Shown: piece after piece, positions 52,027 through 61,187 of the stretch
Position numbering within the stretch: position 1 is the first letter of the stretch
How the letters are laid out: every line of letters begins with the position of its first letter
DNA from: Flavobacteriales bacterium UBA952
Lineage (GTDB): Bacteria > Bacteroidota > Bacteroidia > Flavobacteriales_D > Crocinitomicaceae
DNA: 64,000 nt
Assembly: GCA_002293185.1 (NCBI GenBank)
Contig: DBCS01000007.1
Coordinates: 124,231 to 188,230, forward strand
Direction of reading: 5' to 3'
The notes under the pieces: generated by a model
The model's database searches: none
Told to the model about the DNA's origin: nothing
What the model saw: the letters and a program-made list of their open reading frames with translations, nothing else
Position numbers and translations under genes: made by a program

Positions 52027-52470
52027 ATGAGTTCGCATGATGTAAAAATTGTAAATAAGAGTAGGCATCAAATGCCAACTTACCAAACGCCAGGCGCATC
52101 TGGAATGGATGTATGTGCACTTTTAGACACGCCGCTTACCCTTGCGCCAATGCAGCGCGCTTTGGTTCCTACAGGTATTTATATCGAGATGGACCAAAGT
52201 TTAGAATGCCAAGTAAGGCCACGTAGTGGTTTGGCCTTGAAAAAAGGGCTTACCGTTTTGAATACCCCAGGTACCATAGATGCTGATTACCGCGGTGAAG
52301 TTGGCATCATTCTTGTCAATTTGTCTTTAGAACACGTCACTATCACCGACGGCGAACGCATTGCACAACTCGTATTTTGTAAAGTAGAAAAAGTAAACCT
52401 GATCCAAGTCCAAGAACTAGACACCTCGGAGCGTGGCTATGGAGGTTTTGGTAGCACAGGTTTGAAATAA
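52027..52470 (+). CDS. dut: dUTP diphosphatase
   Basis: 147 residues. Hydrolyses dUTP to dUMP, keeping uracil out of DNA. All five trimeric dUTPase motifs are seen: SGMDVCA, RPRSGLALKKG, NTPGTIDADYRGEVGIILVN, RIAQLVF and ERGYGGFGSTG. Starts a five-gene run with a nucleotidyltransferase, TPR lipoprotein, DUF4292 and EnvC, a Bacteroidota arrangement. Confidence 0.97.
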   Translation: MSSHDVKIVNKSRHQMPTYQTPGASGMDVCALLDTPLTLAPMQRALVPTGIYIEMDQSLECQVRPRSGLALKKGLTVLNTPGTIDADYRGEVGIILVNLSLEHVTITDGERIAQLVFCKVEKVNLIQVQELDTSERGYGGFGSTGLK

Positions 52471-52477
52471 AGATATC

Positions 52478-53485
52478 ATGAAAGTAATAGTCCCTATGGC
52501 GGGTCGTGGAAGCCGACTCAGACCCCACACACTCACAATTCCTAAACCTCTTGTTCCGGTCGGTGGAAAGCCAATTGTACACCGTTTAGTGGCTGATATT
52601 GCACGCGTATGCGCTGAGCCCATTGAAGAAATTGCTTTTGTGGTAGGTGAATTTGGAGAGGCGGTAGAAAAGGAGCTTTTGGCTGTTGCTGAAAGTCTTG
52701 GAGCCAAAGGAAGCATTCATTATCAGCTTCAAGCCCTTGGCACTGCCCATGCTGTTTTGTGCGCAGCCGAGGCCTTGGATGGCCCAGTTGTGGTTGCTTT
52801 TGCCGACACACTTTTTAAAGCAGATTTTAAAATCTCTAAAGAAGATGAAGGTATTTTATGGGTCAAGCAAATAGAAGACCCGAGTGCATTTGGTGTGGTC
52901 AAGCTCAATTCGGACGGTGAAATTATAGACTTTGTAGAGAAACCGCAAACCTTTGTTTCGGATTTAGCCATGATTGGCATTTACTATTTCAGAGATGGCG
53001 CACGCCTCAAGCAAGAACTGCAATACCTCATTGATCATGCAGTCATTAAAAGTGGTGAGTACCAGCTACCTGATGCACTGCGCAGACTTACCGAAGCAGG
53101 TGTAGCTTTTAAGCCAGGCACCGTTGAAGAATGGCTAGATTGCGGCAATAAGGAGGTGACGGTTCAAACCAACCAGCGCGTACTTGAACACGACCTCGAA
53201 GCAGGCCGCTTACAAAATTTATCTGCTTATTTATCGGATAGCGTCATTATTCAGCCTTGCTATATTGGGCCTAATGTGCATATTGAAAGATCTATAGTTG
53301 GCCCTCATGTTTCTTTGGGAGAAGGAACAGTGCTTAAAGACGTCAATATTAAAAATTGCATAGTTGGTGCTCAGACCAAGCTGTTTGATGTCAATTTAGC
53401 AGGCGCCATGATTGGTTCCAATGCGCAATATACGGGCCGCTCTAAAGACCTCAGTCTTGGAGATTTTAGCAGTGTTCATGAATAA
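52478..53485 (+). CDS. NDP-sugar nucleotidyltransferase with left-handed helix repeats
   Basis: 335 residues. Nucleotidyltransferase domain with GRGSRLRPHTLTIPKPLVPV (signature GxGxR...KP), YYFRDGARL and a C-terminal set of hexapeptide-type repeats (VIIQPCYIGPNVHIERSIVG near 275). Converts a sugar 1-phosphate plus NTP to an NDP-sugar; the sugar is not identifiable. Follows dut by 7 bases and overlaps the next gene by 8. Confidence 0.85.
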   Translation: MKVIVPMAGRGSRLRPHTLTIPKPLVPVGGKPIVHRLVADIARVCAEPIEEIAFVVGEFGEAVEKELLAVAESLGAKGSIHYQLQALGTAHAVLCAAEALDGPVVVAFADTLFKADFKISKEDEGILWVKQIEDPSAFGVVKLNSDGEIIDFVEKPQTFVSDLAMIGIYYFRDGARLKQELQYLIDHAVIKSGEYQLPDALRRLTEAGVAFKPGTVEEWLDCGNKEVTVQTNQRVLEHDLEAGRLQNLSAYLSDSVIIQPCYIGPNVHIERSIVGPHVSLGEGTVLKDVNIKNCIVGAQTKLFDVNLAGAMIGSNAQYTGRSKDLSLGDFSSVHE

Positions 53486-55175
53486 GTTGTTTTTCGCCCT
53501 CGCTGTCTTTGCATTGGCTTCGTGTAAAATGCACGAACCCGCCGCACTTACCCAAGACCCTGCATACATTCGGCAGTTTCATAGTGGCGTGCGCAACATG
53601 CTCAATGAACAGCACGAGGCAGCAATACTAGATTTTAAAGCGTGTTTACAAAAACAGCCAAAAGACGCGGCTGTTCATTACGCTCTTTTTCAGACCTATC
53701 TCAAGCAAGAACAATATGAAGCAGCGGCCTACCACACTCAACAAGCTGCCGCACTAGACCCCAATAATCTGCATTATAAGCGCGAGTTGGCTTTTATGCT
53801 CCAACAATTAGGTAAAGCGCAAGAAGCGGCTGCAGTTTTTGAAGGACTCCTCAAAGTAGAGCCCAAAAATATCGACTATTACAGTGGTGTGCTTAGGTGC
53901 TACGACCAACTTCAGAAACCTGCGAAGTCTTATGGTGTTATACAAAAAATGGAGCAACAACTCGGCGAGAATCCAAATACTGTTCTTGAAAAGTTTCGGT
54001 TGTTGCAACAAATGGGCAAAGCTAAAGATGCAGTTGCTGTGCTCGAAGCGGCGCGTGTAAAGTTTCCGTCCGAACCAAGTATTCTCGCCAATTTAGTTGA
54101 TCACTATTTTAAAATGCAGGATTATTCGGCAGGTTTTGGCATACTCAAAGACCTCGTTGAAGCGGATCCAAACAATGGAGTTGCCTTACTCATGTATGGT
54201 GAAATGCTCTACCGTTCAGGTAAGGTCGAAGAAGGTAAAAAGTATTTGTATTCAGGTATTTTAGCCGATGGTGCAAGTTTAGATCAAAAGATGAATATTT
54301 TGATCATGTTGGTCAATGAAAACAAACAAACAACAGTTGAGCCAAAATTAGAACCGCTCGTACTGTACATGACTCAAGCCTACCCAAATGAAGCCAAAGC
54401 ACACTCCATTGCCGGCGATTATTTTTATGTTGTTGGCCAACCGCTAGCAGCCATAGAGAGCTACCAACAAACGCTGCGCTGCGACCCTAATTTGTATCCA
54501 GTTTGGAATCAGGTCCTCATTTTAGAATTTGAACAAGGCCGTTGGTCTGCGCTCCAAAAAGATGCAACGGCTTGCGCAGAACTATTCCCAACCCAAGCCC
54601 TACCTTTTTTCTTTAAAGGCCTTGCGCTCAATCGGATAGGTTCTTACACAGCGGCACTTGAAAATCTAGAAGCAGCACAAGCCGTTTTGATTGGAGATAA
54701 GGCCCTACTAGCAGAGGTTCTGGCTCAAATTGGTGTGGCATATTTTGGTCAAAACAACCATCCAAAAGCCCTCGCTCAATTTAAAGAAGCGATGCAGTTG
54801 AGTCAGGGCAGCCTTTTAATTGAACTAATTTATCTTCATGAACTTGCTAAATATCTTATTGAAGCCAATAAAACAAATGAAAGATTAGCAGAATTAGTAC
54901 AGCAGTTTCCTACTAATCCTCGTTGTCATTATGAATATGCCTATTCATTTTTTCAGTTAGAGAACTTTAATAGCGCCCTAGCATCACTGCTCAAAATTCA
55001 AGATCAAAAATTTATAAATAGCTCGGCTCATCAGGAATTACTGGGTGATATTTATTTTAAATTGGGTCGAGAACAAGAGGGTATTGCATGCTGGCAAAAT
55101 GCCCTTAGCCTTGGAGAAGGAAGTAACTTACTAAGCAAGAAATTAACTAAAAAAAGTTATGTACAAATTCCTTAA
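53478..55175 (+). CDS. TPR-repeat lipoprotein
   Basis: 565 residues from the ATG at 53478, where a lipoprotein signal begins (FALAVFALASC, Cys near 16). Almost the whole body is TPR-like repeats (AALDPNNLHYKRELAFMLQQ; HPKALAQFKEAMQLSQG). Predicted to be an outer-membrane-anchored scaffold. It overlaps the nucleotidyltransferase by 8 bases and DUF4292 by 17 bases, so all three are very likely cotranscribed. Confidence 0.85.
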   Translation: MNKLFFALAVFALASCKMHEPAALTQDPAYIRQFHSGVRNMLNEQHEAAILDFKACLQKQPKDAAVHYALFQTYLKQEQYEAAAYHTQQAAALDPNNLHYKRELAFMLQQLGKAQEAAAVFEGLLKVEPKNIDYYSGVLRCYDQLQKPAKSYGVIQKMEQQLGENPNTVLEKFRLLQQMGKAKDAVAVLEAARVKFPSEPSILANLVDHYFKMQDYSAGFGILKDLVEADPNNGVALLMYGEMLYRSGKVEEGKKYLYSGILADGASLDQKMNILIMLVNENKQTTVEPKLEPLVLYMTQAYPNEAKAHSIAGDYFYVVGQPLAAIESYQQTLRCDPNLYPVWNQVLILEFEQGRWSALQKDATACAELFPTQALPFFFKGLALNRIGSYTAALENLEAAQAVLIGDKALLAEVLAQIGVAYFGQNNHPKALAQFKEAMQLSQGSLLIELIYLHELAKYLIEANKTNERLAELVQQFPTNPRCHYEYAYSFFQLENFNSALASLLKIQDQKFINSSAHQELLGDIYFKLGREQEGIACWQNALSLGEGSNLLSKKLTKKSYVQIP

Positions 55176-55992
55176 TTTATCTTTTTTCGTTTGCTTTTTG
55201 CTCGGTTTACAGGCATGTAAGGCTCCTGCTCTGGTAGAAGAGGTAAGGCAGTTTGAGAAATTACCCAAAATAAAAGACAAAGAACTTTTAGACCGTATCG
55301 ATAGTTTATCGCACAAGGAGCCTCAAACTTTCTATAGTAAACTCAATGCTACCTATAAAGATTTAAGCAAACCTGATGACCAAAGTGAAATCTCCTTGAA
55401 AACCTCTATCAAAATTGTTAGCGATAGTGCAGTATCAGCTATTATTACTTATGCTAAAATCCCAGTCGTAACTGCTCTTGTAACACAGGACACCCTTAGC
55501 GTTGTCAACAAGCGAGACCGTTGCTATACAGTGGCATCGCTAGCCTATCTGAAGGAATTATTTGGAGTCGATTTTTCTTATGAAAATATCGAAGAGATCT
55601 TGTATGGCAAACCACTAGATTACCAATTGTCACAAAAATATTTTGTGGACAACGACCCCTTTCATTACAGCGTCTCCACACACAAAAAACGCGATCGTAA
55701 AAAACCAGACCGCAAACAAAAGGATGACCTCATGATTCAGTATCAACTTACCGATGACGCTAAAGCACTCAAACAAACGCGCATTTGGAGCCTAGAAGAT
55801 ACAACTGAAGTAAATGTGATTTACTTAGAAAGGCAGCAAATCAATGGCTTTGATTTACCTGTTAAAGTTCAAATCCATATCAAAACGCCAAATAAAGCAT
55901 TGACACTCACCTTGACCTACGATCGTGTCGAGGTAAATGAACCCCAAGAATTGATCATCGTCATACCAGATAGCTATGAAAAATGTGATTAA
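55159..55992 (+). CDS. DUF4292 lipoprotein
   Basis: 277 residues. Lipoprotein signal (VCFLLGLQAC, Cys near 20), then a beta-rich chain resembling LolA/LolB-type folds: DRIDSLSHKEPQTFYSKLNA near the N-terminus and PVKVQIHIKTPNKALTLTLT later. It fits DUF4292, known beside envC-type genes in Bacteroidota; a role in outer-membrane lipoprotein handling is plausible but unproven. It overlaps its neighbours on both sides. Confidence 0.85.
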   Translation: MYKFLNLSFFVCFLLGLQACKAPALVEEVRQFEKLPKIKDKELLDRIDSLSHKEPQTFYSKLNATYKDLSKPDDQSEISLKTSIKIVSDSAVSAIITYAKIPVVTALVTQDTLSVVNKRDRCYTVASLAYLKELFGVDFSYENIEEILYGKPLDYQLSQKYFVDNDPFHYSVSTHKKRDRKKPDRKQKDDLMIQYQLTDDAKALKQTRIWSLEDTTEVNVIYLERQQINGFDLPVKVQIHIKTPNKALTLTLTYDRVEVNEPQELIIVIPDSYEKCD

Positions 55993-57271
55993 CCTACTGT
56001 TATTTTTGAGTCTGACATGGCATTCTTTTGCCCAACAAGATCAAAAACAACTCAAGCGCGAACAACAAAAATTGGAGAAACGTATTTCCAATACTAAAAA
56101 ATTATTGAGTAAGGTTAAGAACAACAGCCAAGCATCTCTGAACGAAATCCGACTTATCGAGAATCAAATCAAGAGCCGTGAGGCATTGGTTAATCTTTTC
56201 GATAACCAAGTGCGTACTGCTGAAATGAAAATCGTTCAGAAAAAAATAGAAATCAAGCGCTTGCGCGCCAAGCTCAGTTCCTTAAAGGACCAATATCGGA
56301 AAATGTTTTTGTATGCCTATAAGCACCGCGGAAACTATAATAAAGTTATGTATTTGTTGGCTTCTTCTGATTACAACGAGGCATTGCGCCGAAATCGTTA
56401 CCTAAAGAAAGTAGCAAAAGTTCAGCGTAAACAAGCAGCGCTCATCAAACAACATCAACAACTTATTTATAAAGAAATCAACCAGATCGACAAAGAAAAG
56501 CAAATCAAGCAGCAGGCCTTATTAGAAAAGCAAAATGAAAGGCAGCTCATTGAAAAAGACAAAGTAAAGAAAGAGAAGTCTTATCAAAAATTTAAAAAAG
56601 AGGAGCAAGCCTTGGTAAGTCAACTCAAAGAAGACGAGCGTAAAAAAATTCAACTCAAAAAGCAAATAGATGCTGCCATTCGGGCAGATATCGCCAAAGA
56701 ACAAGCACGCGAAGCAGCCAGGAAAGCTGAACAAGTGAAAAAACAAGAGAAGACCCCAACTACAACCGCTCCTACGAACAGCCCTGCTACTGCGGCCACC
56801 CCAGCCCCAAAAAGAGTTGCTACGCCCGTATCTACAGAAGGTGCTGCAATTGGCAAGAGTTTTGAAACCAATCGGGGCCGACTACCATGGCCAGTAGATA
56901 ACGGTAGTGTCACAGAAAAATTTGGTAGAAATTACCACCCCACATTGAGTGGTATTGAATGGAATAATAATGGTATCGACATTACCTGCAATAAAGGCTC
57001 CCGAGTTAGGGCGGTATTTGAAGGTGAAGTAACCACTGTATTTTCAGTACCAGGAGCGGGTAAAGTTGTGATTGTGAAGCACGGTGCGTATCGGACGGTT
57101 TATGGGAATTTAGCTGAAACTTTTGTTGGGGTGGGCAGTAAAGTATCTACCAAGCAAGCCATTGGCACCTTACTCAACGACGATGGTGTTTCAGTTTGCC
57201 ATTTTGAAGTGCACCAGGTAGTAGGTGTTAACCCAATTACGCTCAACCCATCTCTTTGGATTGGGCGCTAG
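55976..57271 (+). CDS. envC: EnvC-like murein hydrolase activator with degenerate LytM domain
   Basis: 431 residues. Signal peptide (HSFAQQ), a long coiled coil (about 20-250, KLEKRISNTKKLLSKVKNN), a Pro/Thr/Ala linker (about 260-285), and a LytM (M23) domain to the end. In it the usual zinc ligand in HxGxD is replaced by Asn (NNGIDITC) and the late HxH-like position reads YGNL, while CHFEVHQ keeps one His. It should therefore activate an amidase rather than cut murein itself, as E. coli EnvC does. Last gene of the dut run. Overlaps wzy-type gene by 29 bases at the 3' end. Confidence 0.88.
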   Translation: MKNVINLLLFLSLTWHSFAQQDQKQLKREQQKLEKRISNTKKLLSKVKNNSQASLNEIRLIENQIKSREALVNLFDNQVRTAEMKIVQKKIEIKRLRAKLSSLKDQYRKMFLYAYKHRGNYNKVMYLLASSDYNEALRRNRYLKKVAKVQRKQAALIKQHQQLIYKEINQIDKEKQIKQQALLEKQNERQLIEKDKVKKEKSYQKFKKEEQALVSQLKEDERKKIQLKKQIDAAIRADIAKEQAREAARKAEQVKKQEKTPTTTAPTNSPATAATPAPKRVATPVSTEGAAIGKSFETNRGRLPWPVDNGSVTEKFGRNYHPTLSGIEWNNNGIDITCNKGSRVRAVFEGEVTTVFSVPGAGKVVIVKHGAYRTVYGNLAETFVGVGSKVSTKQAIGTLLNDDGVSVCHFEVHQVVGVNPITLNPSLWIGR

Positions 57272-58613
57272 TTTTTAGTTGGTTTTCATAGACCAACCAC
57301 ATGGCGCAAATTCCCCAAATGGGGACTGCCGCCTTATCGGTATCCAAATAATTATTAAGGAACGCATGGATAAAATAAGTGCTGAGCGCCATTATTGTGC
57401 TTAATACAATAATTCTATCTTCTTTATTTTCCTTTGGTAAGCGATGATACAACGTAATTCCTGTATAAAAAATAGCTGCTACAACTGCAATTAAACTGAG
57501 CATACCAATGAACCCAGTCTCCGCTAAGGCGCCTAAATACTCGCTATGCGCATTGCCCATATCCCCAAAGTTGGTAGAAATAATGGTGAGGTTTTCTGGC
57601 CTCTGAAATGGTGCGTATTCAAAGGCATAGGTGCCTGGTCCATAACCCATAATTGGCCGTTCTTTGAACATTGCAATTGCACAACTCCAGCGGTTGATTC
57701 GTTCTAGGTTGGAGGCATCGGTTGAAATATTTGCTGCACTTTGAATGCGTTCGTCGAAGGCTTCAGTTGTATGTTCATATTTGTTGCGCTCTAATTCCAT
57801 CTGTATTTGATCCCAACGGACAAGGACAATAAGCAATCCGACCGCAGCCAAAACAGCAATCGGTTTCCAGGAAATCTTATAGTACAACACAAACGCTATG
57901 GCCATGCTGCCCAGTACACTTAGCCATGCTGCACGTGTATAAGACAACACCAATCCGATGATGATGATGACAATCAGACTCAGGAGTGTTAATTGCATTA
58001 ACGGATTGTGCTTTTTATAGAGATAAAGCCCTACGGCAAGCGGAAGCACGAGCGCAACTATAGCGCCATAGATGGTATGGTCCTTAAAGAAAGGCGACAT
58101 AACCCAATGTCCTTCTTTTTCTCCAAATCCATAAAAGGAGTGATGAATAAGCGTGTAAATGATGACTACAACGGTGGCTACTATAAAGAGCCAGAGAAAG
58201 GCAATGCGGTTACTGCGTTTTTGAAAAAAGTAAGTTCCAAAGAACAAGACGGGAATAATAAACCAAAGTCTGGCGAGTATAAACTTAAAAGACACCACAG
58301 GATGGCTGCTCGTTATGGCGGAAAGTAACATCCAAATAAGGTATACAAGGACCGTCCAAATAAGTGGACTCCGCCAAATTTGTACAGGAAGAAAGGCTTT
58401 TTTAATTTGAAGTGCGCTTAGTAAGAGCATAAGCCCGAATAACAAGGGCTCTGTAGGCACAAACAAACCAAAGCTGCTGGTGTATTCTTCGATGTTAATA
58501 GACAACGGCGTAAGAAATGCCAGGCTTAAGAAGAGCTTTTCAGTCTGAAATATGGCAAAATAGATGGCTAATAGGCCAACAGGAATAAGCGAATAAACAT
58601 TCGGGTCGTTCAT
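57243..58613 (-). CDS. O-antigen ligase/polymerase family membrane protein
   Basis: 456 residues with about eleven hydrophobic helices and the large periplasmic loop typical of Wzy/WaaL proteins (about 235-345, containing RINRWSCAIAMFKERPIMGY near 300, with the conserved GPG in GYGPGTYAF). Joins or polymerises lipid-linked polysaccharide. Wzy and WaaL cannot be separated from sequence. Follows the Wzz-type gene by 7 bases. Confidence 0.8.
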   Translation of the reverse strand: MNDPNVYSLIPVGLLAIYFAIFQTEKLFLSLAFLTPLSINIEEYTSSFGLFVPTEPLLFGLMLLLSALQIKKAFLPVQIWRSPLIWTVLVYLIWMLLSAITSSHPVVSFKFILARLWFIIPVLFFGTYFFQKRSNRIAFLWLFIVATVVVIIYTLIHHSFYGFGEKEGHWVMSPFFKDHTIYGAIVALVLPLAVGLYLYKKHNPLMQLTLLSLIVIIIIGLVLSYTRAAWLSVLGSMAIAFVLYYKISWKPIAVLAAVGLLIVLVRWDQIQMELERNKYEHTTEAFDERIQSAANISTDASNLERINRWSCAIAMFKERPIMGYGPGTYAFEYAPFQRPENLTIISTNFGDMGNAHSEYLGALAETGFIGMLSLIAVVAAIFYTGITLYHRLPKENKEDRIIVLSTIMALSTYFIHAFLNNYLDTDKAAVPIWGICAMWLVYENQLKTSAQSKEMG

Positions 58614-58620
58614 GAGAACT

Positions 58621-59613
58621 TTATGCGACGTTCTGCTGTAGTTCTCTGATGCGCTGACGGATCAATAAGAAAAATAAGCCAAAAAGAAATCCGCCAACGG
58701 TGGCCACTAGCACAATGATCATGCGCTTTGGTTTTTCTTTGCGGTCTGCGACAACTGCTTTTTCTACTACAAATTTATGATTGAAATTGGCAGTTGCATC
58801 GGATTCAGCCTGCTCGTAGGAAACTTTAAAATCTTCTATTTTGACAATTTTTTCGTTGCGTTGGTATTCCAAACCATCGTAAACAGAACCATATTTGCTA
58901 TTGGCTTCAATTTTTTTACGAAGTTCTTCTTTTTCTTGCGGATTTTGGGCATCAACCAAAGCTTGGTAAAGTGTTGCTCTCGTGTCATTGGGTAAAACGC
59001 CAAGTTCAGCGAGGTCCTCTAAACGCTTGAGAATAGAATCTCGCTCTTTCTCCATTTGTTGCTTTTTGCGCAAATTGATTTGAAAAGCTGGGATAGTACG
59101 CTCTCGGATCATTTCATTTTTGATGGTATCGATGAGGTCTACGATATCATTTGCCATTGCGGCAGCTTGTTTGGGGTCTTGGTCAAGGACGTCTATCTGT
59201 ATAGAACCATACCGGGTGCGCCCAAAAGAAAAGTGTTCGTTGTAGGCTTTATTGAGCTTGTAATATTTGTTGGGGTCAGTTTTGGAAATTTCGTAATCTT
59301 TGAGGAGGTCATATTTTTGAACAATGCGGTCTCTAATTCTAGACGACGATAATATTTGTACGAGTTGCTCTGCTTGCTCTTCCTCTCCAAAGTCCATGGC
59401 AGCAGCCTTTACATTTCGTTGCTCTGAAAAGGATACGTTACTCGACGCAGCCGGGAAAACAATAGCAGTAGATAAGTATAATGGCGTAATTAAAAAAGCA
59501 ATGATGATCGAAATGATTGCTGCGGCACTGGTAAATACAGCCAATGATTTCCGGTGATTCCAAAGAAAAATTAAAAGGGCATTACGTTGGGCTGAAATGT
59601 TATTGTTTTCCAT
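58621..59613 (-). CDS. Wzz-type polysaccharide chain-length regulator
   Basis: 330 residues. Two terminal membrane helices (about 27-46 and 300-320) flank a large coiled periplasmic domain (DSILKRLEDLAELGVLP near 195). N-terminal SAQRNALLIFLWNHRKSLAV matches the Wzz/PCP family. There is no C-terminal Tyr kinase, so it is PCP-1-like. Sets polymer length with the Wzy-type neighbour. A TAGCTTTG box precedes it. Confidence 0.87.
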   Translation of the reverse strand: MENNNISAQRNALLIFLWNHRKSLAVFTSAAAIISIIIAFLITPLYLSTAIVFPAASSNVSFSEQRNVKAAAMDFGEEEQAEQLVQILSSSRIRDRIVQKYDLLKDYEISKTDPNKYYKLNKAYNEHFSFGRTRYGSIQIDVLDQDPKQAAAMANDIVDLIDTIKNEMIRERTIPAFQINLRKKQQMEKERDSILKRLEDLAELGVLPNDTRATLYQALVDAQNPQEKEELRKKIEANSKYGSVYDGLEYQRNEKIVKIEDFKVSYEQAESDATANFNHKFVVEKAVVADRKEKPKRMIIVLVATVGGFLFGLFFLLIRQRIRELQQNVA

Positions 59614-59642
59614 GTGTATGACTTGCGGGCGCTAATTTTTTT

Positions 59643-59650
59643 CAAAGCTA
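59643..59650 (-). promoter_or_regulatory. -7 box (TAGCTTTG) of the Wzz/Wzy pair
   Basis: Exact TAnnTTTG match on the minus strand, 29 bases before the ATG at 59613. Confidence 0.5.
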
Positions 59651-59675
59651 TGACAATAACTCCAAAAATCCATAT

Positions 59676-61145
59676 TTATTGCGTTTTACTGCGTTTTTGA
59701 ACAAGTGAAATCAGCTCCTTTATATCTATGAATTTGAAAGCTAAAAGCAAAAATATAGTTGCCAAAATATCGATGAACAGGATCCAGTTACCATACACAT
59801 ACCCTATCGGAGACCATGAAACAATACCATACCAAAGCAACAACACTAAAATGAGAACCGGATATCTAAAAAAATTGCGATCAATAAGGGGCAAATCAAA
59901 CAAGCGTTTACAATAAATGGCCTGAGCAAGCGCAACAAGAAGTTGTGTAAGCGCCGCAACACCTGCGGCTATTACCGCCCCTCCATCTAGGACTTTAGGA
60001 ATCAAAATGATATTTAAACTCAAATTGACAACAAAACCAATCAGGGAAATCATATTTAATACTTTCAAAGAACCATTTGCTGTGAGTAGCGAACCATATA
60101 TAAGATTTGAGGCCATCCCAAAAAAAGCGATGCACAACAAAAAAAATATACTGCCACTATCCACAGAAGTGTTGCTATAGATTTGATCGATTAAGGCGCC
60201 TCCACGAGAGAAACCAAATACGGTAATGGCTATACTTGACCCAAGTAAAAGCTTACTTGCTTGTGCTACTAACGGACCAATTGCTTTAGGTTGGTCTTTG
60301 ATCATTTTTGAGAACATCGGAAAGAGCAAACCTGCAAAAACCATTGCAAACATATAAAGGGCGTCAATTAGGCGATAGGCCTGAGCGTAATAGCTAGCTT
60401 CTTCTATACCCGCTATATATTTCAGAATAATCGCATCGCTTCTGGTATAAAGTGTCATGAGCACAATAAGTAGTGCATAGGGAACGGCCTGCTTAACAAG
60501 CGTTTTTACCAATGTAATTTTTGGCTTAATAAATGGCGGTTTAATTTTTAGATAAAGGGTAATTCCCGCTATTAAAAAAGTAACGGCATAGCCACAAAAC
60601 TGCAGCAACGCATAGGATTCAATACTTACCCATTTAAACCCATCCGAATAAAGATAAAGTATAGTGCCCATAGAAAGAATGAGCAGGATACGGTCTAAGA
60701 CACTAAAAAATGCATCTAAGCGAAACCAGTGTAATCCGGCAAAAAAACTCCGGAAATAGGCAATATTAGCTATCAAAAATTGATTCAAGCCCAAGATTAA
60801 AATCAACAAGTATTCAACAGTACTTAATTTTACAAAAAGGTTGATAATTGTAAGGCCAATGATATAAAACAACATCAGTGCTATTCTAAAAATCAGGATA
60901 CTGCTGAATTGTAGCTTTGCTTCGTTTACATCTTGAGCAGCTAGTTTAACGCTAAGGTTATTAACGCCAAAATCGAATAAAATGGAAAGGATGAGACTTA
61001 GATTAAAAACAGCAAAGTAAATACCGTATTCTTCCCCAACGATATTTTGAACCTTGGCATCAATGAGAAAGATGGCGGCTGGCTTTACTAGGAGGTTGAG
61101 CCCAAGCGAGAAAAAAAGATTGGAATAAAAACTGCGTTCCTTCAT
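59676..61145 (-). CDS. Polysaccharide flippase (Wzx-like, MOP superfamily)
   Basis: 489 residues with about fourteen membrane helices and the flippase-type N-terminus (SNLFFSLGLNLLVKPAAIFL) and charged loops between helices. Moves lipid-linked sugar repeat units across the inner membrane. Upstream of Wzz and Wzy in the same direction, 62 bases apart with its own promoter candidate (TATCTTTG at 61166). Confidence 0.85.
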   Translation of the reverse strand: MKERSFYSNLFFSLGLNLLVKPAAIFLIDAKVQNIVGEEYGIYFAVFNLSLILSILFDFGVNNLSVKLAAQDVNEAKLQFSSILIFRIALMLFYIIGLTIINLFVKLSTVEYLLILILGLNQFLIANIAYFRSFFAGLHWFRLDAFFSVLDRILLILSMGTILYLYSDGFKWVSIESYALLQFCGYAVTFLIAGITLYLKIKPPFIKPKITLVKTLVKQAVPYALLIVLMTLYTRSDAIILKYIAGIEEASYYAQAYRLIDALYMFAMVFAGLLFPMFSKMIKDQPKAIGPLVAQASKLLLGSSIAITVFGFSRGGALIDQIYSNTSVDSGSIFFLLCIAFFGMASNLIYGSLLTANGSLKVLNMISLIGFVVNLSLNIILIPKVLDGGAVIAAGVAALTQLLVALAQAIYCKRLFDLPLIDRNFFRYPVLILVLLLWYGIVSWSPIGYVYGNWILFIDILATIFLLLAFKFIDIKELISLVQKRSKTQ

Positions 61146-61165
61146 GTGCCTACTGAGGTCAGGCT

Positions 61166-61173
61166 CAAAGATA
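61166..61173 (-). promoter_or_regulatory. -7 box (TATCTTTG) of the flippase gene
   Basis: Exact TAnnTTTG match on the minus strand, 20 bases before the ATG at 61145. Confidence 0.5.
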
Positions 61174-61187
61174 GGACTTTCTTAAAA

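Noticed and set aside
52027..52470. Two ORFs antisense to dut and the nucleotidyltransferase
   Set aside because: Overlap strong homologues on the plus strand; no independent support.
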